23,221 nucleotides of DNA from UBA7692 sp964552715. GTDB lineage: Bacteria; Bacteroidota; Bacteroidia; Chitinophagales; LD1. This document shows positions 1 through 7,544 of the stretch, piece by piece. Every line of letters begins with the position of its first letter. The stretch's first letter is position 1. The position numbers and the translations under genes were made by a program. The stretch covers positions 1 through 23,221 of the forward strand of contig CAZKHZ010000034.1 of assembly GCA_964552715.1 (NCBI GenBank), in the 5' to 3' direction. The notes below the pieces were generated by a model, which saw only the letters and a program-made list of their open reading frames with translations, was not told the DNA's origin and did not search any database.

Positions 1-60
1 CGGCTGTTTCATTAATCATTAATCATTTATAATTTATCATTCCTCCCAACTCCAACCTCC

Positions 61-144
61 CATCCGTTCCTCAAAGCCTCCTTTACATTTTCCGAAGCCC
101 ATATTCTATTTCTCAGAGCCTAATCTCAATTTCTCAAAGACTAT
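61..144. repeat. Degenerate 21-bp tandem repeat, about four units
   Basis: Four consecutive 21-base blocks (61-81, 82-102, 103-123, 124-144) line up on a shared core close to TTTCTCAAAGCCTA, each with several differences. No open frame of note runs through it. Just before it, at about 10-41, is a short AT-rich stretch repeating 'attaatc'. Such worn intergenic repeats occur in Bacteroidota genomes; I assign no function. Confidence 0.5.
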
Positions 145-159
145 TTTCTGTAAGTTCCA

Positions 160-327
160 AAAAATCAATTCCCACTTTTATCTATTCCTCCATAAATTCT
201 GCAATACTTTTTAATCTATCGCTTATCTCCGTTTCATTCAACCTAGCAATTAAAATATCCATTCCCTTTTGCGCCAATAAATCTTTATCAATATTGCTTT
301 TATACACCATCTTTTTAACCGCAGAAG
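160..327. repeat. Direct repeat, copy 1 (hydratase gene tail and its downstream flank)
   Basis: The match to 1422-1587 covers the hydratase gene end and continues about 20 bases past the stop codon, with a one-base indel and a few substitutions in that flank. Because both gene end and flank are shared, a block of sequence was duplicated, not only coding DNA. Identity stops sharply after GCAGAA at 326. Confidence 0.85.
182..327 (-). pseudogene. Orphan 3' fragment of the PksH-type enoyl-CoA hydratase gene
   Basis: This stretch repeats the last 49 or so codons of the enoyl-CoA hydratase gene that ends at 1442, including its TAG stop. The two copies lie exactly 1260 bases apart and differ at two bases over 181-326: one changes Ile to Val and one is silent. 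The copy begins abruptly at 327, directly against the stop codon of the TerC gene, so it has no 5' part and cannot make an enzyme. The longest frame starting at an ATG (310) is 42 codons. It is best read as a recombination scar. Confidence 0.85.
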
Positions 328-1026
328 TTAAGTATGCTTATGATTGGTGGTTTTCATTTGTATAATATCAACTAAAAAAGCAAATGCCATTGAAAAATAG
401 ATATATCCTTTTGGTATCTCAAAATGAAATCCTTCGGCTAATAAAGAAACCCCAATTATCATCAAAAAACATAATGCTAGTATTTTAAATGATGGATGTT
501 TTCGAATGAATTCACTTATTGGTTTAGAAGCAATGAGCATAATAATAACGGTAACAATAACTGCCGTGTACATTATCCAAAGTTCATTAACCATGCCTAC
601 TGCGGTAATAATAGAATCAATAGAAAACACTAAATCCAGAATAATTACCTCAGTCAATAATTTGCCAAAATTTTTTACTTCAGTCGTGGTGGTATTTTCA
701 CTATTTGCTAGTTCCGTTTTATGATAGATTTCTTTTGTGCTCTTATAAATTAAAAAGAGTCCACCGCCTATCAAAATTAACCCCTTGCCTGAAAAATCGG
801 TTTCAAATAAGGTGAATAAAGTTTGGTCTAGTTTTAATATCCAAGAAATAAATGCAAGCAGGCAAAGTCTCATCGCCATTGCTAAGCCAATGCCCCAATA
901 ACGAAGTTTATTTCTTTCATCTTCGGGTAACTTGTCGGCCAAAATTGAGATGAAAATAATATTGTCAATGCCTAGAATTACTTCTAACGCTATCAAAGAA
1001 AGTAAGGGAATTATTGATTCAATCAT
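328..1026 (-). CDS. TerC/YkoY-family integral membrane protein
   Basis: A 232-residue, very hydrophobic protein with about seven predicted membrane segments. The two family signatures are present: an acidic N-terminal helix reading LEVILGIDNIIFISI (about residues 14-28) and its internal echo LVFSIDSIITAVGM. A glycine-rich helix with LILIGGGLFLIYKS lies between them, and a charged loop separates the halves. TerC/Alx/YkoY proteins are linked to manganese or other metal export and to membrane protein metalation; the substrate cannot be told from sequence. Length and C-terminus (FEIPKGYIYFSMAFAFLVD) suggest a complete gene. Its stop codon abuts the orphan hydratase fragment, so this end lies at a recombination joint. 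I see no clear promoter. Confidence 0.85.
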   Translation of the reverse strand: MIESIIPLLSLIALEVILGIDNIIFISILADKLPEDERNKLRYWGIGLAMAMRLCLLAFISWILKLDQTLFTLFETDFSGKGLILIGGGLFLIYKSTKEIYHKTELANSENTTTTEVKNFGKLLTEVIILDLVFSIDSIITAVGMVNELWIMYTAVIVTVIIMLIASKPISEFIRKHPSFKILALCFLMIIGVSLLAEGFHFEIPKGYIYFSMAFAFLVDIIQMKTTNHKHT

Positions 1027-1170
1027 GTTTGTTTTTACCTATTTTTTTGTGCTATTTACTATGTTTAAATGAATATACTATTCGCGGCCAGAAAATTAAA
1101 AATGTATTTCAGTTAAATCCCGTAATTATTTTAGAATTTTTTTTCTGGCAATTTCGTTGTCTGAAATGAT

Positions 1171-1412
1171 TTATCTCCATCCTCCGCCCAATGCTTTATA
1201 AATAATCACGGTGGCAATACGTTGGCGTTTGTTGGTGTTGATGAGTTCAACTTTAGTTTGCAACGAGTTTTGTTGTGCAAGTAAAACCTCCAAATAGTTT
1301 GCTCTGCCTGATTTATAAAGGTCGTTTGAAGTTTCGACTGAAAGGGTCAGCAAATCGTTTTTTTTCCATCAACGTCTCGCCTAAGCGGACGATGCGTCCC
1401 ATGATGTAATAA
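1171..1412 (-). pseudogene. Remnant of a TolC-like outer-membrane efflux protein gene (C-terminal end)
   Basis: The readable part ends in LLTLSVETSNDLYKSGRANY, then LEVLLAQQNSLQTK and ALGGGW. This is the typical last helical hairpin of the outer-membrane factor of RND efflux systems (CusC/NodT/OprM type). Upstream the frame is broken at a run of eight A (1358-1365 on the plus strand). Reading one base fewer would join ETLMEK to NDLLTLSV, as expected for the family. Only about 75 of the usual 450 or more residues remain, and no pump or adaptor gene is nearby. It is dead debris trapped between the two copies of the hydratase tail. Confidence 0.75.
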
Positions 1413-1421
1413 TCACTAATT

Positions 1422-1587
1422 AAAATCAATCCCACTTATAGCTATTCCTCCATAAATTCTGCAATACTTTTTAATCTATCGCTTATCTCCGTTTCATTCA
1501 ACCTAGCAATTAAAATATCCATTCCCTTTTGCGCCAATAAATCTTTATCAATATTGCTTTTATACACCATTTTTTTAATCGCAGAAA
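1422..1587. repeat. Direct repeat, copy 2 (the intact hydratase gene tail)
   Basis: Partner of the repeat at 160-327. This copy is the true 3' end of the enoyl-CoA hydratase gene with its immediate downstream flank. Confidence 0.85.
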
Positions 1588-2167
1588 CAGAATCTAACTT
1601 GCAAGATTTGTAAGTATCAAATACAAACAAAAGCGCAGCTTTTGCTTCCTCTTCATTAGTTACAAACTCCTCTACCAGTTGCCAGTTTTTAATGGTATCC
1701 GTAGCAAACTTGCCTCCCATAAACACCATTTTTTTTATTTGAAGTGGCGTTAATCTATTGAGCAATGCGGGTAAAATCATGCCAGGTATTAATCCCAACA
1801 ATCCTTCGGGCAAAGAAAATTCACTTTTGCTATCGGCTATTACATAATCACAAGCACACACAATACCCATGCCGCCACCCGCTGCCGAACCACTTACATA
1901 GGCAATAGAAACAAATTTCCCAGTTTGTAATTTTTTGAGAAAAGCTCCATAAGCCTGTATTTCAGGCATGTAGTTGCCTTTTTTATTTTCCGTAACCCAG
2001 CGCAAATCCAAGCCATTGCAAAAAATAGTCTCGCTCCCTTTTAAGAGAATAAAGCGCATGTCCTTGTCCTCTGCTTCCTTTAATTTTTGGTTCAATAACG
2101 CTATTGAATTTGGATTTAAAAGGGGAGGTACTTCTATTTCTAAACAGTTGTAATTAGCTGAAATCAT
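1442..2167 (-). CDS. Enoyl-CoA hydratase/isomerase, PksH-type (ECH1) of the beta-branching cassette
   Basis: A 241-residue crotonase-fold protein. In polyketide beta-branching, ECH1 removes water from the HMG-type thioester made by the HMG synthase, giving a 3-methylglutaconyl-type thioester. Visible features are FCNGLDLRWV (about 49-58), AAGGGMGIVCACDYVIAD (about 95-112, the oxyanion-hole loop) and FSLPEGLLGLIPG (about 117-129), which resembles the PksH group more than ordinary fatty-acid oxidation hydratases. It is the last gene of the minus-strand operon, and its ATG lies 14 bases inside the end of the HMG synthase gene, implying translational coupling. Its last 49 codons are duplicated at 182-327. 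Assignment to ECH1 rather than ECH2 rests on motif resemblance and on a separate ECH2 candidate at 11721. Confidence 0.85.
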   Translation of the reverse strand: MISANYNCLEIEVPPLLNPNSIALLNQKLKEAEDKDMRFILLKGSETIFCNGLDLRWVTENKKGNYMPEIQAYGAFLKKLQTGKFVSIAYVSGSAAGGGMGIVCACDYVIADSKSEFSLPEGLLGLIPGMILPALLNRLTPLQIKKMVFMGGKFATDTIKNWQLVEEFVTNEEEAKAALLFVFDTYKSCKLDSVSAIKKMVYKSNIDKDLLAQKGMDILIARLNETEISDRLKSIAEFMEE

Positions 2168-3389
2168 ATTCTCTGTAATATCCTTTAGAACCCTTGTAAA
2201 TCAATAGTCCTTTGCCTTTGTATGCAGTTTCATACAATCCCGAAACCATATCAAAATCAGGCGTAAAGTCGCCTTCTTTTATTCTTGTTTCCCGAGCCAT
2301 TTCCATGGCTTCATATTCTTGTACATTTATTACATATCTATTTTTCAATAGCGCAACTATGCCCGATTTTGCTGCTACTGCTTTTGACTTTTCGGTACAT
2401 AAAACACTATAAAATTCTGCACAAGAACCAGAACCATAAGAGAAAATTCCCAATCTATCTCCAGCTACCAAATCGGTAGCTTGATCAATCGTAGCTAGTA
2501 GAGCTATAAATACAGAACCGCCATAAGTACCCCCAATTTCTTTAGCGTATTGTATAGAAGGTAAAACTTTCTTTTTAAAACTTTCCAAAACGCCTTCGGC
2601 ATCGGCATCTGTATTCATTCCAATCAATAGTTTATGTGCCCGAAAGCTAATGCCACTAAAGGGGACATGATAAATATTGTATTTGAAATCTTGTTCAAAA
2701 TTTGCATTCGGCACATTCAATTCATAGTCTTCATAGGTAGCTGCCAACGCCTCCATGTATGAAAAAAGACTATGCTCGCTATTGCCCGTTTCTAGCCAAG
2801 GTAATGGGCGAATTACATCGGCTACTTCATGTGCATACACGCCAAAATTTTGCATCTCTAGTTCTACAAAATCTGGTTTGTCTGAAACTAAAAGTGCCAC
2901 CGCACCACCACCACAAACATATTCCCAAGGTTTGTGTATAGAATTCAAACTTTCATCGGTTGTAATTACCAATGCTTTTTGTCCTTTGCGAACCATGCCA
3001 GATGATAACCAACTCACCGCCATCTTTAAAGCAGCCGTGCCAGAATAGCAAGCAATCTTTACCTCAAAATGTCGGCAATTACTAGGCAAACCTAAATGGT
3101 GGAACACCCAAGAACTCAATGCTTTTTCATGATCCAAACCCGTTTCAGAAGCTACTATCAAAAGCCCGATGGAATCTATATCTTCCTTTGTCAGCATTGG
3201 TTTGGCTGCATTTACTGCCATGGTTACAGAGTCTTCCCAAGGGGGATTTACGCCTCTTTTTTCTACCATCAATTCCTTCCGCATGTGCGCCACATCATAA
3301 CCTCTTTCTGTAGCTAATAATTCTAAATCTAACTGCAATGCAGTTGGATAAACACTTATTTTTTCTATTCCGTATTTCTTATTTTCCAT
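2154..3389 (-). CDS. Hydroxymethylglutaryl-CoA synthase-like enzyme, PksG-type (HCS)
   Basis: A 411-residue thiolase-fold enzyme. Family members add an acetyl carbanion from acetyl-ACP to a beta-keto thioester, the step that places a carbon branch at a beta position. The expected catalytic triad is visible: Glu82 in ASETGLD, Cys114 in VKIACYSGTAALKMA, and His241 in YHVPFSG. The sequence around Cys and the GGTYGGSVF and FSYGSGSCAEF segments fit the PksG/MupH/TaC group. It overlaps the FabG-like gene by one base (TAATG) and ECH1 by 14 bases. A role as mevalonate-pathway HMG-CoA synthase is the alternative, but all neighbours belong to acyl-carrier-protein chemistry and no other mevalonate gene is present. 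Confidence 0.92.
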   Translation of the reverse strand: MENKKYGIEKISVYPTALQLDLELLATERGYDVAHMRKELMVEKRGVNPPWEDSVTMAVNAAKPMLTKEDIDSIGLLIVASETGLDHEKALSSWVFHHLGLPSNCRHFEVKIACYSGTAALKMAVSWLSSGMVRKGQKALVITTDESLNSIHKPWEYVCGGGAVALLVSDKPDFVELEMQNFGVYAHEVADVIRPLPWLETGNSEHSLFSYMEALAATYEDYELNVPNANFEQDFKYNIYHVPFSGISFRAHKLLIGMNTDADAEGVLESFKKKVLPSIQYAKEIGGTYGGSVFIALLATIDQATDLVAGDRLGIFSYGSGSCAEFYSVLCTEKSKAVAAKSGIVALLKNRYVINVQEYEAMEMARETRIKEGDFTPDFDMVSGLYETAYKGKGLLIYKGSKGYYREYDFS

Positions 3390-4129
3390 TATTCAGCCCA
3401 GTCTAAACCGCCCGTCACGCTTATGGCTTGCCCATTTACAAAGCTAGCGGCATCCGATCCTAAAAATAAAACCACTTCTGCCAATTCTTCTAACTTTCCC
3501 ATTCGCTTGATGGGGCAATGTAAAATCCAAAAATCTTTCAAACTATTGCTCAACGATTCTTTGGTCATATCCGTTTCAAACATACCCGGCACTACTACAT
3601 TGCTGGTAATTCCTTTTTGACCGTATTCCTTTGCTATGGCGCCTGAAAGACCTAATAAACCTGCCTTGCTCGCACTGTAGTTTGCCTGCCCCGAAATACC
3701 ATCTTTAGCTATAGAAGAGATAGTAACAAAACGCCCCTTTTTATTGGCTAAAAACTCTGGAAGAAATGCCCGAATCACATAAAATGTCCCGTTCAAGTTG
3801 GTGTCTATCACATCCAACCATTCATCATCGGTCATACTAAATGCCAAGTTATTTTTATTAATGCCCGCATTATTTATCACCGTATCTATTCCTTCAAAAT
3901 CATCCAACACTTGGTCTGCAACCGTTACTACATCATCATTCTTGCGAATATTTAATTGATAGCCTTTGCATTTTTGTAAAGGAGCTACTCTATTAGCTTC
4001 TGCATAAATAGCAGCCAAATCAGTTTCGGGATTGTTGTAGGTAAATGCTACATCATTTCCTTTTTCCAAAGCCATCATCATTATCTTTAAACCAATACCG
4101 CGCGAACCGCCAGTGATAAAAATTTTCAT
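3389..4129 (-). CDS. FabG-like 3-oxoacyl-ACP reductase (SDR)
   Basis: A 246-residue classical short-chain dehydrogenase. GGSRGIG (7-13) binds the dinucleotide, NNAG sits at about 86-89, Ser138/139 lies in TISSI, and the Tyr151-x3-Lys155 pair lies in YSASK. The C-terminal VTGGLDWAE is typical of FabG. The expected reaction is NADPH-dependent reduction of a beta-ketoacyl-ACP to the beta-hydroxyacyl-ACP. It is a cluster copy rather than the housekeeping fabG, judged from its place between the ketosynthase and the HMG synthase. The toxin-antitoxin pair lies 61 bases upstream of its ATG. I see no promoter of its own, so it probably depends on transcription reading through that pair. Confidence 0.9.
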   Translation of the reverse strand: MKIFITGGSRGIGLKIMMMALEKGNDVAFTYNNPETDLAAIYAEANRVAPLQKCKGYQLNIRKNDDVVTVADQVLDDFEGIDTVINNAGINKNNLAFSMTDDEWLDVIDTNLNGTFYVIRAFLPEFLANKKGRFVTISSIAKDGISGQANYSASKAGLLGLSGAIAKEYGQKGITSNVVVPGMFETDMTKESLSNSLKDFWILHCPIKRMGKLEELAEVVLFLGSDAASFVNGQAISVTGGLDWAE

Positions 4130-4190
4130 TCTTTATAAAATTGAATTAAAAAAATCGAATCTTACTTTATTATATTTCAAATGGATTGAT

Positions 4191-4556
4191 CTATGTCAAC
4201 TCTTCTATACCTTTGAAATCGTCAATATTTCGGGTAATTAAAATAAGATTGTTAACCATAGATGTTGCTGCAATAATTGCATCTGGCAGTTTTATTTTTT
4301 TCTGCTTTCTAATTTGAATTGTTTTTGAAATAATATCGCTATTCAAATCTAAAACAGCGGAAGCGTTGATGAATATTCCTGTAATACTTTCTTCTTCTTT
4401 GCTTGAAAAATTAAATCCCAAAATTTCCATTTGAGTGATAACAGAAATCTTTGGATTTTCATCAATAATGGGATTCAAAAAAGTGACACCTGATGGAGGC
4501 AACAATCCATGTAGGTAAGCAATTATGATATTAGTATCTAATAAATGTTCCATCAT
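4191..4556 (-). CDS. vapC: VapC-like PIN-domain ribonuclease toxin
   Basis: A 121-residue PIN-domain protein. The acidic residues that hold the metal ion are visible: Asp in LLDTNIIIAYL near the N-terminus, Glu in TQMEILGF, Asp in KLPDAIIAATS, and Asp in TRNIDDF near the C-terminus. VapC toxins cut tRNA or rRNA when the antitoxin is lost. Two ATG codons stand in tandem at the start; either could be used. The gene follows the small antitoxin-like gene after six bases, the usual antitoxin-first order. The pair sits inside the biosynthetic operon on the same strand, which is unusual. Confidence 0.88.
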   Translation of the reverse strand: MMEHLLDTNIIIAYLHGLLPPSGVTFLNPIIDENPKISVITQMEILGFNFSSKEEESITGIFINASAVLDLNSDIISKTIQIRKQKKIKLPDAIIAATSMVNNLILITRNIDDFKGIEELT

Positions 4557-4562
4557 AAATTT

Positions 4563-4799
4563 TTAGCTATTTCTCTCTTCCCATTCATTTCTACTTTGCA
4601 ATAGTTGCTGTAGTTTTTTTTCTCCTTCTACTTTGGGTAGCTTTCCTTCTAATTCAGAGAGTTTTATTTTTATTATAGTTTCCGTGTTTACCAAATCTCT
4701 CAAATCTTCATATTTTTGCACTAATATATTCCAGTCGTTTATAGGCACAAAGACTCCAGTATTTTTTCCAAATCCATCTTGTATTAATTGTAGTCTCAT
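4563..4799 (-). CDS. Probable antitoxin partner of the PIN toxin
   Basis: A 78-residue protein when started at the ATG at 4799. It begins MRLQLIQDGFGKNTGVFVP, a short beta-strand-rich start like those of small antitoxins paired with PIN toxins in Bacteroidota. A charged helical C-terminal half rich in Lys, Glu and Gln follows, of the sort that wraps the toxin. Identity comes mainly from its size and position immediately before the toxin gene. A TTG three codons upstream (4808) is also in frame, but the ATG gives the more natural protein start. Confidence 0.72.
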   Translation of the reverse strand: MRLQLIQDGFGKNTGVFVPINDWNILVQKYEDLRDLVNTETIIKIKLSELEGKLPKVEGEKKLQQLLQSRNEWEERNS

Positions 4800-4815
4800 G
4801 GCTTTCAATTTTATG

Positions 4816-4823
4816 CAAATTTA
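4816..4823 (-). promoter_or_regulatory. Candidate -7 element for the toxin-antitoxin pair
   Basis: On the minus strand this reads TAAATTTG, matching the Bacteroidota -7 consensus TAnnTTTG, 17 bases before the antitoxin ATG. A TTG at the expected -33 spacing is not present, so support is partial. If real, the pair has its own promoter within the larger operon. Confidence 0.4.
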
Positions 4824-4841
4824 CTAAAAGTTAAAGGATAC

Positions 4842-6125
4842 TTATCCCTTCCATTTTTTAATCAAACTAATACTATTCAACCCTCCAAAACCAAATGAGT
4901 TTTTGAGCAAAATATTGATTTCGTGTTTTTGACGCACATTTCTGCAAACGTCAATATCTACCTCTGGATCTAAATTATCTATATTAATTGAAGGGTGTAA
5001 TTCTCCCTTGTTCATTTGCAAAATAGCAGCCACTGTTTCTACTGTAGCAGCCGACCAGCAAGTATGCCCCAACATAGATTTTGGTGCATTTACTTTTAGT
5101 TTGTATGCATGGTCTCCAAACACTTCTTTAATAGAGCGTAACTCGGTCATATCGCCCAATGGGGTGGAGGTAGCGTGTGCATTTATATAATCCACTTCAT
5201 TAGGTTCTACACCACATTTTTTGAGCAATCTTTTCATCAATCGTGCTTGCCCTTTTTGAGAAGGTTGGGGTAAATGACAGCCATCAGAAGATGATTCTAC
5301 ACCTAAAATTTCGGCATAAATTTTTGCCCCGCGCGCTTGGGCATGTTCTAAGTCCTCCAATATCAAAACTGCGGCACCATGCGATGGTACAAAGCCCTCG
5401 CGAGCCATATCATACGGGCGACTTGCTTTTTCTGGAGCATCATTAAAGGACTTGTAGGTGATAGCTCCCATGATAGCCATGCCTTGTAAATCTAAAGGAG
5501 AAAAGTCCAAAAGTGGCGCTACTACAGCAGCTACGGGTACATCGTGTAACATGATTTCATCTACAGCACAACGCAAAGCCACATTTCCACTGGCACATGC
5601 CGCACCTACCGTGTAGGCTGGACCGTGCAACTGCAACACATCTGTTACACTGCCCACATGGTGAGTATCTAAGCCATACAATGCAAAAAGCCCATCTACA
5701 AAATCAGGCTCATCATTAAATACATCATGATTTTCAAAAGTGTATTTCTGATTCAAATTATGACCAGACACCACGGTAGCAATGTTATTACCATCTTCTA
5801 TTTGTTCGGTGAAACCTGCATCTAAAAAGGCTTCTACAGCAGTCTGTAAAGTTACAGCTATACAAAAAGGAGACTTTTTTGCAAGCTTAACCAAACGGTC
5901 AAACATGTCAGCAGGTATTCTATCCTTGTAAGTTTGAATCTTAGCATGAACATCATATTCACCCAAATCACCGCCCACCTTGGCATAGATACGCTCTGTA
6001 TCCAATGATTTCCATCTCGTAATTGCAGATTTTCCCGCTAAAAGATTTTCTAAAAATCCTTCCAACGTATCGCCAATAGGCGTATTGATGGACATTCCAG
6101 TGACTACTATTCTTTTCTTAGACAT
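4842..6125 (-). CDS. Beta-ketoacyl-ACP synthase of the beta-branching cassette type
   Basis: A 427-residue thiolase-fold ketosynthase with a full catalytic set: Cys177 in AACASGNVAL, His317 in NAHATSTPLGD and His354 in KSMLGHT, then NSFGFGG near the C-terminus. The N-terminus (VVTGMSINTPIGDTLEGFL) resembles stand-alone KS proteins of HCS cassettes (PksF/TaK group), which decarboxylate malonyl-ACP to acetyl-ACP. As I recall, several of those carry Ser instead of the nucleophilic Cys; this one keeps Cys and could therefore also condense and elongate. It is the only KS in the locus. It lies 37 bases after the FabZ-like gene and before the inserted toxin-antitoxin pair. Confidence 0.88.
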   Translation of the reverse strand: MSKKRIVVTGMSINTPIGDTLEGFLENLLAGKSAITRWKSLDTERIYAKVGGDLGEYDVHAKIQTYKDRIPADMFDRLVKLAKKSPFCIAVTLQTAVEAFLDAGFTEQIEDGNNIATVVSGHNLNQKYTFENHDVFNDEPDFVDGLFALYGLDTHHVGSVTDVLQLHGPAYTVGAACASGNVALRCAVDEIMLHDVPVAAVVAPLLDFSPLDLQGMAIMGAITYKSFNDAPEKASRPYDMAREGFVPSHGAAVLILEDLEHAQARGAKIYAEILGVESSSDGCHLPQPSQKGQARLMKRLLKKCGVEPNEVDYINAHATSTPLGDMTELRSIKEVFGDHAYKLKVNAPKSMLGHTCWSAATVETVAAILQMNKGELHPSINIDNLDPEVDIDVCRNVRQKHEINILLKNSFGFGGLNSISLIKKWKG

Positions 6126-6162
6126 AAAATTTGATTGCTTATATTTTCTAAATTTATTTCAA

Positions 6163-6690
6163 CTATGGATAATATACTTCTAAAACTGAATGGGAATATA
6201 CTTCATCATTTAATAAAACTTGCGCCATCATTAATCCCATAAAATCATCGTCCTCTATGGATTGCACCCGAATAGTAAGCAAATCTCCGGGTTTTACTCC
6301 TTTATTAAAACCTGCATTGTGAACACGTGTAAAAAGCCCCTTTACCGGCACACTATTCTCAGTAATTTCTGTTGTAGAATTTTTCAAAAAATAAGCCATA
6401 CAAAGTCCCGCTTGTCCCATACTTTCAATCTGCATTACACCTGGGTAAACCGGCATATCAGGAAAGTGCCCTTCAAAAATAGGGTCAGTAGGATTTATAT
6501 AACTCGTTGCTTCTATAATTTGATGCTGTAAACTAACTGTAGTAAGGCTTGTAATTAAAGCAAAAGGTGACCGATGTGGGATTATTTTATCTATATCTTC
6601 TTTCCCAAAATTCAATTTTACGGTATCGTCAAAATCAATTTGAAGCGGTTGCCGTTTCACTTTATTAATCCAATTTTCTAAATCACTCAT
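6163..6690 (-). CDS. FabZ-like 3-hydroxyacyl-ACP dehydratase
   Basis: A 175-residue hotdog-fold protein. IIPHRSPFALI (about 36-46) and FEGHFPDMPVYPGVMQIES (72-90) carry the FabZ active site, with His75 and Glu89 as the catalytic pair. The expected reaction turns beta-hydroxyacyl-ACP into trans-2-enoyl-ACP. It is slightly longer than housekeeping FabZ because of an N-terminal extension of about 25 residues. Its ATG overlaps the stop of the malonyltransferase gene by four bases (ATGA), so translation is probably coupled. Confidence 0.9.
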   Translation of the reverse strand: MSDLENWINKVKRQPLQIDFDDTVKLNFGKEDIDKIIPHRSPFALITSLTTVSLQHQIIEATSYINPTDPIFEGHFPDMPVYPGVMQIESMGQAGLCMAYFLKNSTTEITENSVPVKGLFTRVHNAGFNKGVKPGDLLTIRVQSIEDDDFMGLMMAQVLLNDEVYSHSVLEVYYP

Positions 6691-7538
6691 GCGCTAATAC
6701 TGGCTTTTATTTTCTTCACTAAATTGGTCAACACTTCTCCTGGTCCAAGTTCAATAAAATTGCACGCTCCATTTTCTAACATAAACTCAATACTCTGAAG
6801 CCATTGGATAGGATTATCTAATTGATTGACCATGTTTTCAATACAATCCTCTATGGAATCTGTATATGGTTTTGCAGTAAAATTTGAAATAACAGGAATT
6901 GAAGTAATTGAAAGCGTAGAAGGATTGATGGCATTCCTAAACTCTTCTTTTACTACACTCATATATCTGGAGTGAAATGCACCACTTACTTTCAAGGGGA
7001 TATAACTATAGCCTTCCTCATCCATAAAATCCGCAACCTCCTCCAAATTTTCTAATGCGCCTGAAATTACAATTTGTGTAGGAGCGTTTATGTTCGCTAT
7101 GTCAATAGTTGGGAATTTATCATTTAAAATCGCTTTCAACTCTTCATATTCTGCGCCAATAATAGCAGCCATACCAGTACCTGGAATGGAGTACATTAAC
7201 TCCCCTCTTTTTTGCACCAATTTCAACCCTGTTTCAAAATCAAATAAGCCAGCAGCTAACAAGGCGTTGAATTCACCTAAACTGTGCCCCAGCAAATAGC
7301 TTGGCTTATCATTTGTTTCTAAATAGTTTAAATAATGTAAGTGATTTACTACAAAAAGTGCTGGCTGCGTGTACTTCGTTTGTTGCAATTTATTTTCAGG
7401 ATTTTGTAAACACAATTCCACCACATCGTATCCTAAAACACGATTGGCTATAGCCACTGTTTCAGGATATTTTTTAAATAAATTTTCTCCCATCCCTTGT
7501 ACCTGAGATCCTTGTCCGGGAAATAAAACTACCTGCAT
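6687..7538 (-). CDS. Discrete ACP S-malonyltransferase (FabD/trans-AT type)
   Basis: A 283-residue acyltransferase that moves malonyl from CoA to an ACP. Visible are FPGQGSQ near the start, the nucleophile Ser86 in LGHSLGEF, Arg111 in KRGELM (which holds the malonyl carboxylate), and His189 in VSGAFHSRYM. The conserved Arg argues for malonyl over simple acyl groups. The GAFHSRYM form resembles stand-alone acyltransferases of trans-AT polyketide clusters, though I cannot separate this from ordinary FabD without a tree. It would load the single ACP at 11181. The gene starts six bases after the phosphopantetheinyl transferase gene. Confidence 0.9.
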   Translation of the reverse strand: MQVVLFPGQGSQVQGMGENLFKKYPETVAIANRVLGYDVVELCLQNPENKLQQTKYTQPALFVVNHLHYLNYLETNDKPSYLLGHSLGEFNALLAAGLFDFETGLKLVQKRGELMYSIPGTGMAAIIGAEYEELKAILNDKFPTIDIANINAPTQIVISGALENLEEVADFMDEEGYSYIPLKVSGAFHSRYMSVVKEEFRNAINPSTLSITSIPVISNFTAKPYTDSIEDCIENMVNQLDNPIQWLQSIEFMLENGACNFIELGPGEVLTNLVKKIKASISA

Positions 7539-7544
7539 CTTATT

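Noticed and set aside
506..724. A 72-codon plus-strand frame inside the TerC gene
   Set aside because: It lies wholly antisense to a gene with clear TerC motifs.
160..1587. Composite transposon bounded by direct repeats
   Set aside because: The repeats are gene tail plus flank, with no transposase, no terminal inverted repeats and no target-site duplication visible.
2154..3389. HMG synthase as part of the mevalonate pathway
   Set aside because: No other mevalonate gene is present, and the neighbours are ACP, KS, ECH1 and ECH2, the partners of beta-branching HMG synthases.
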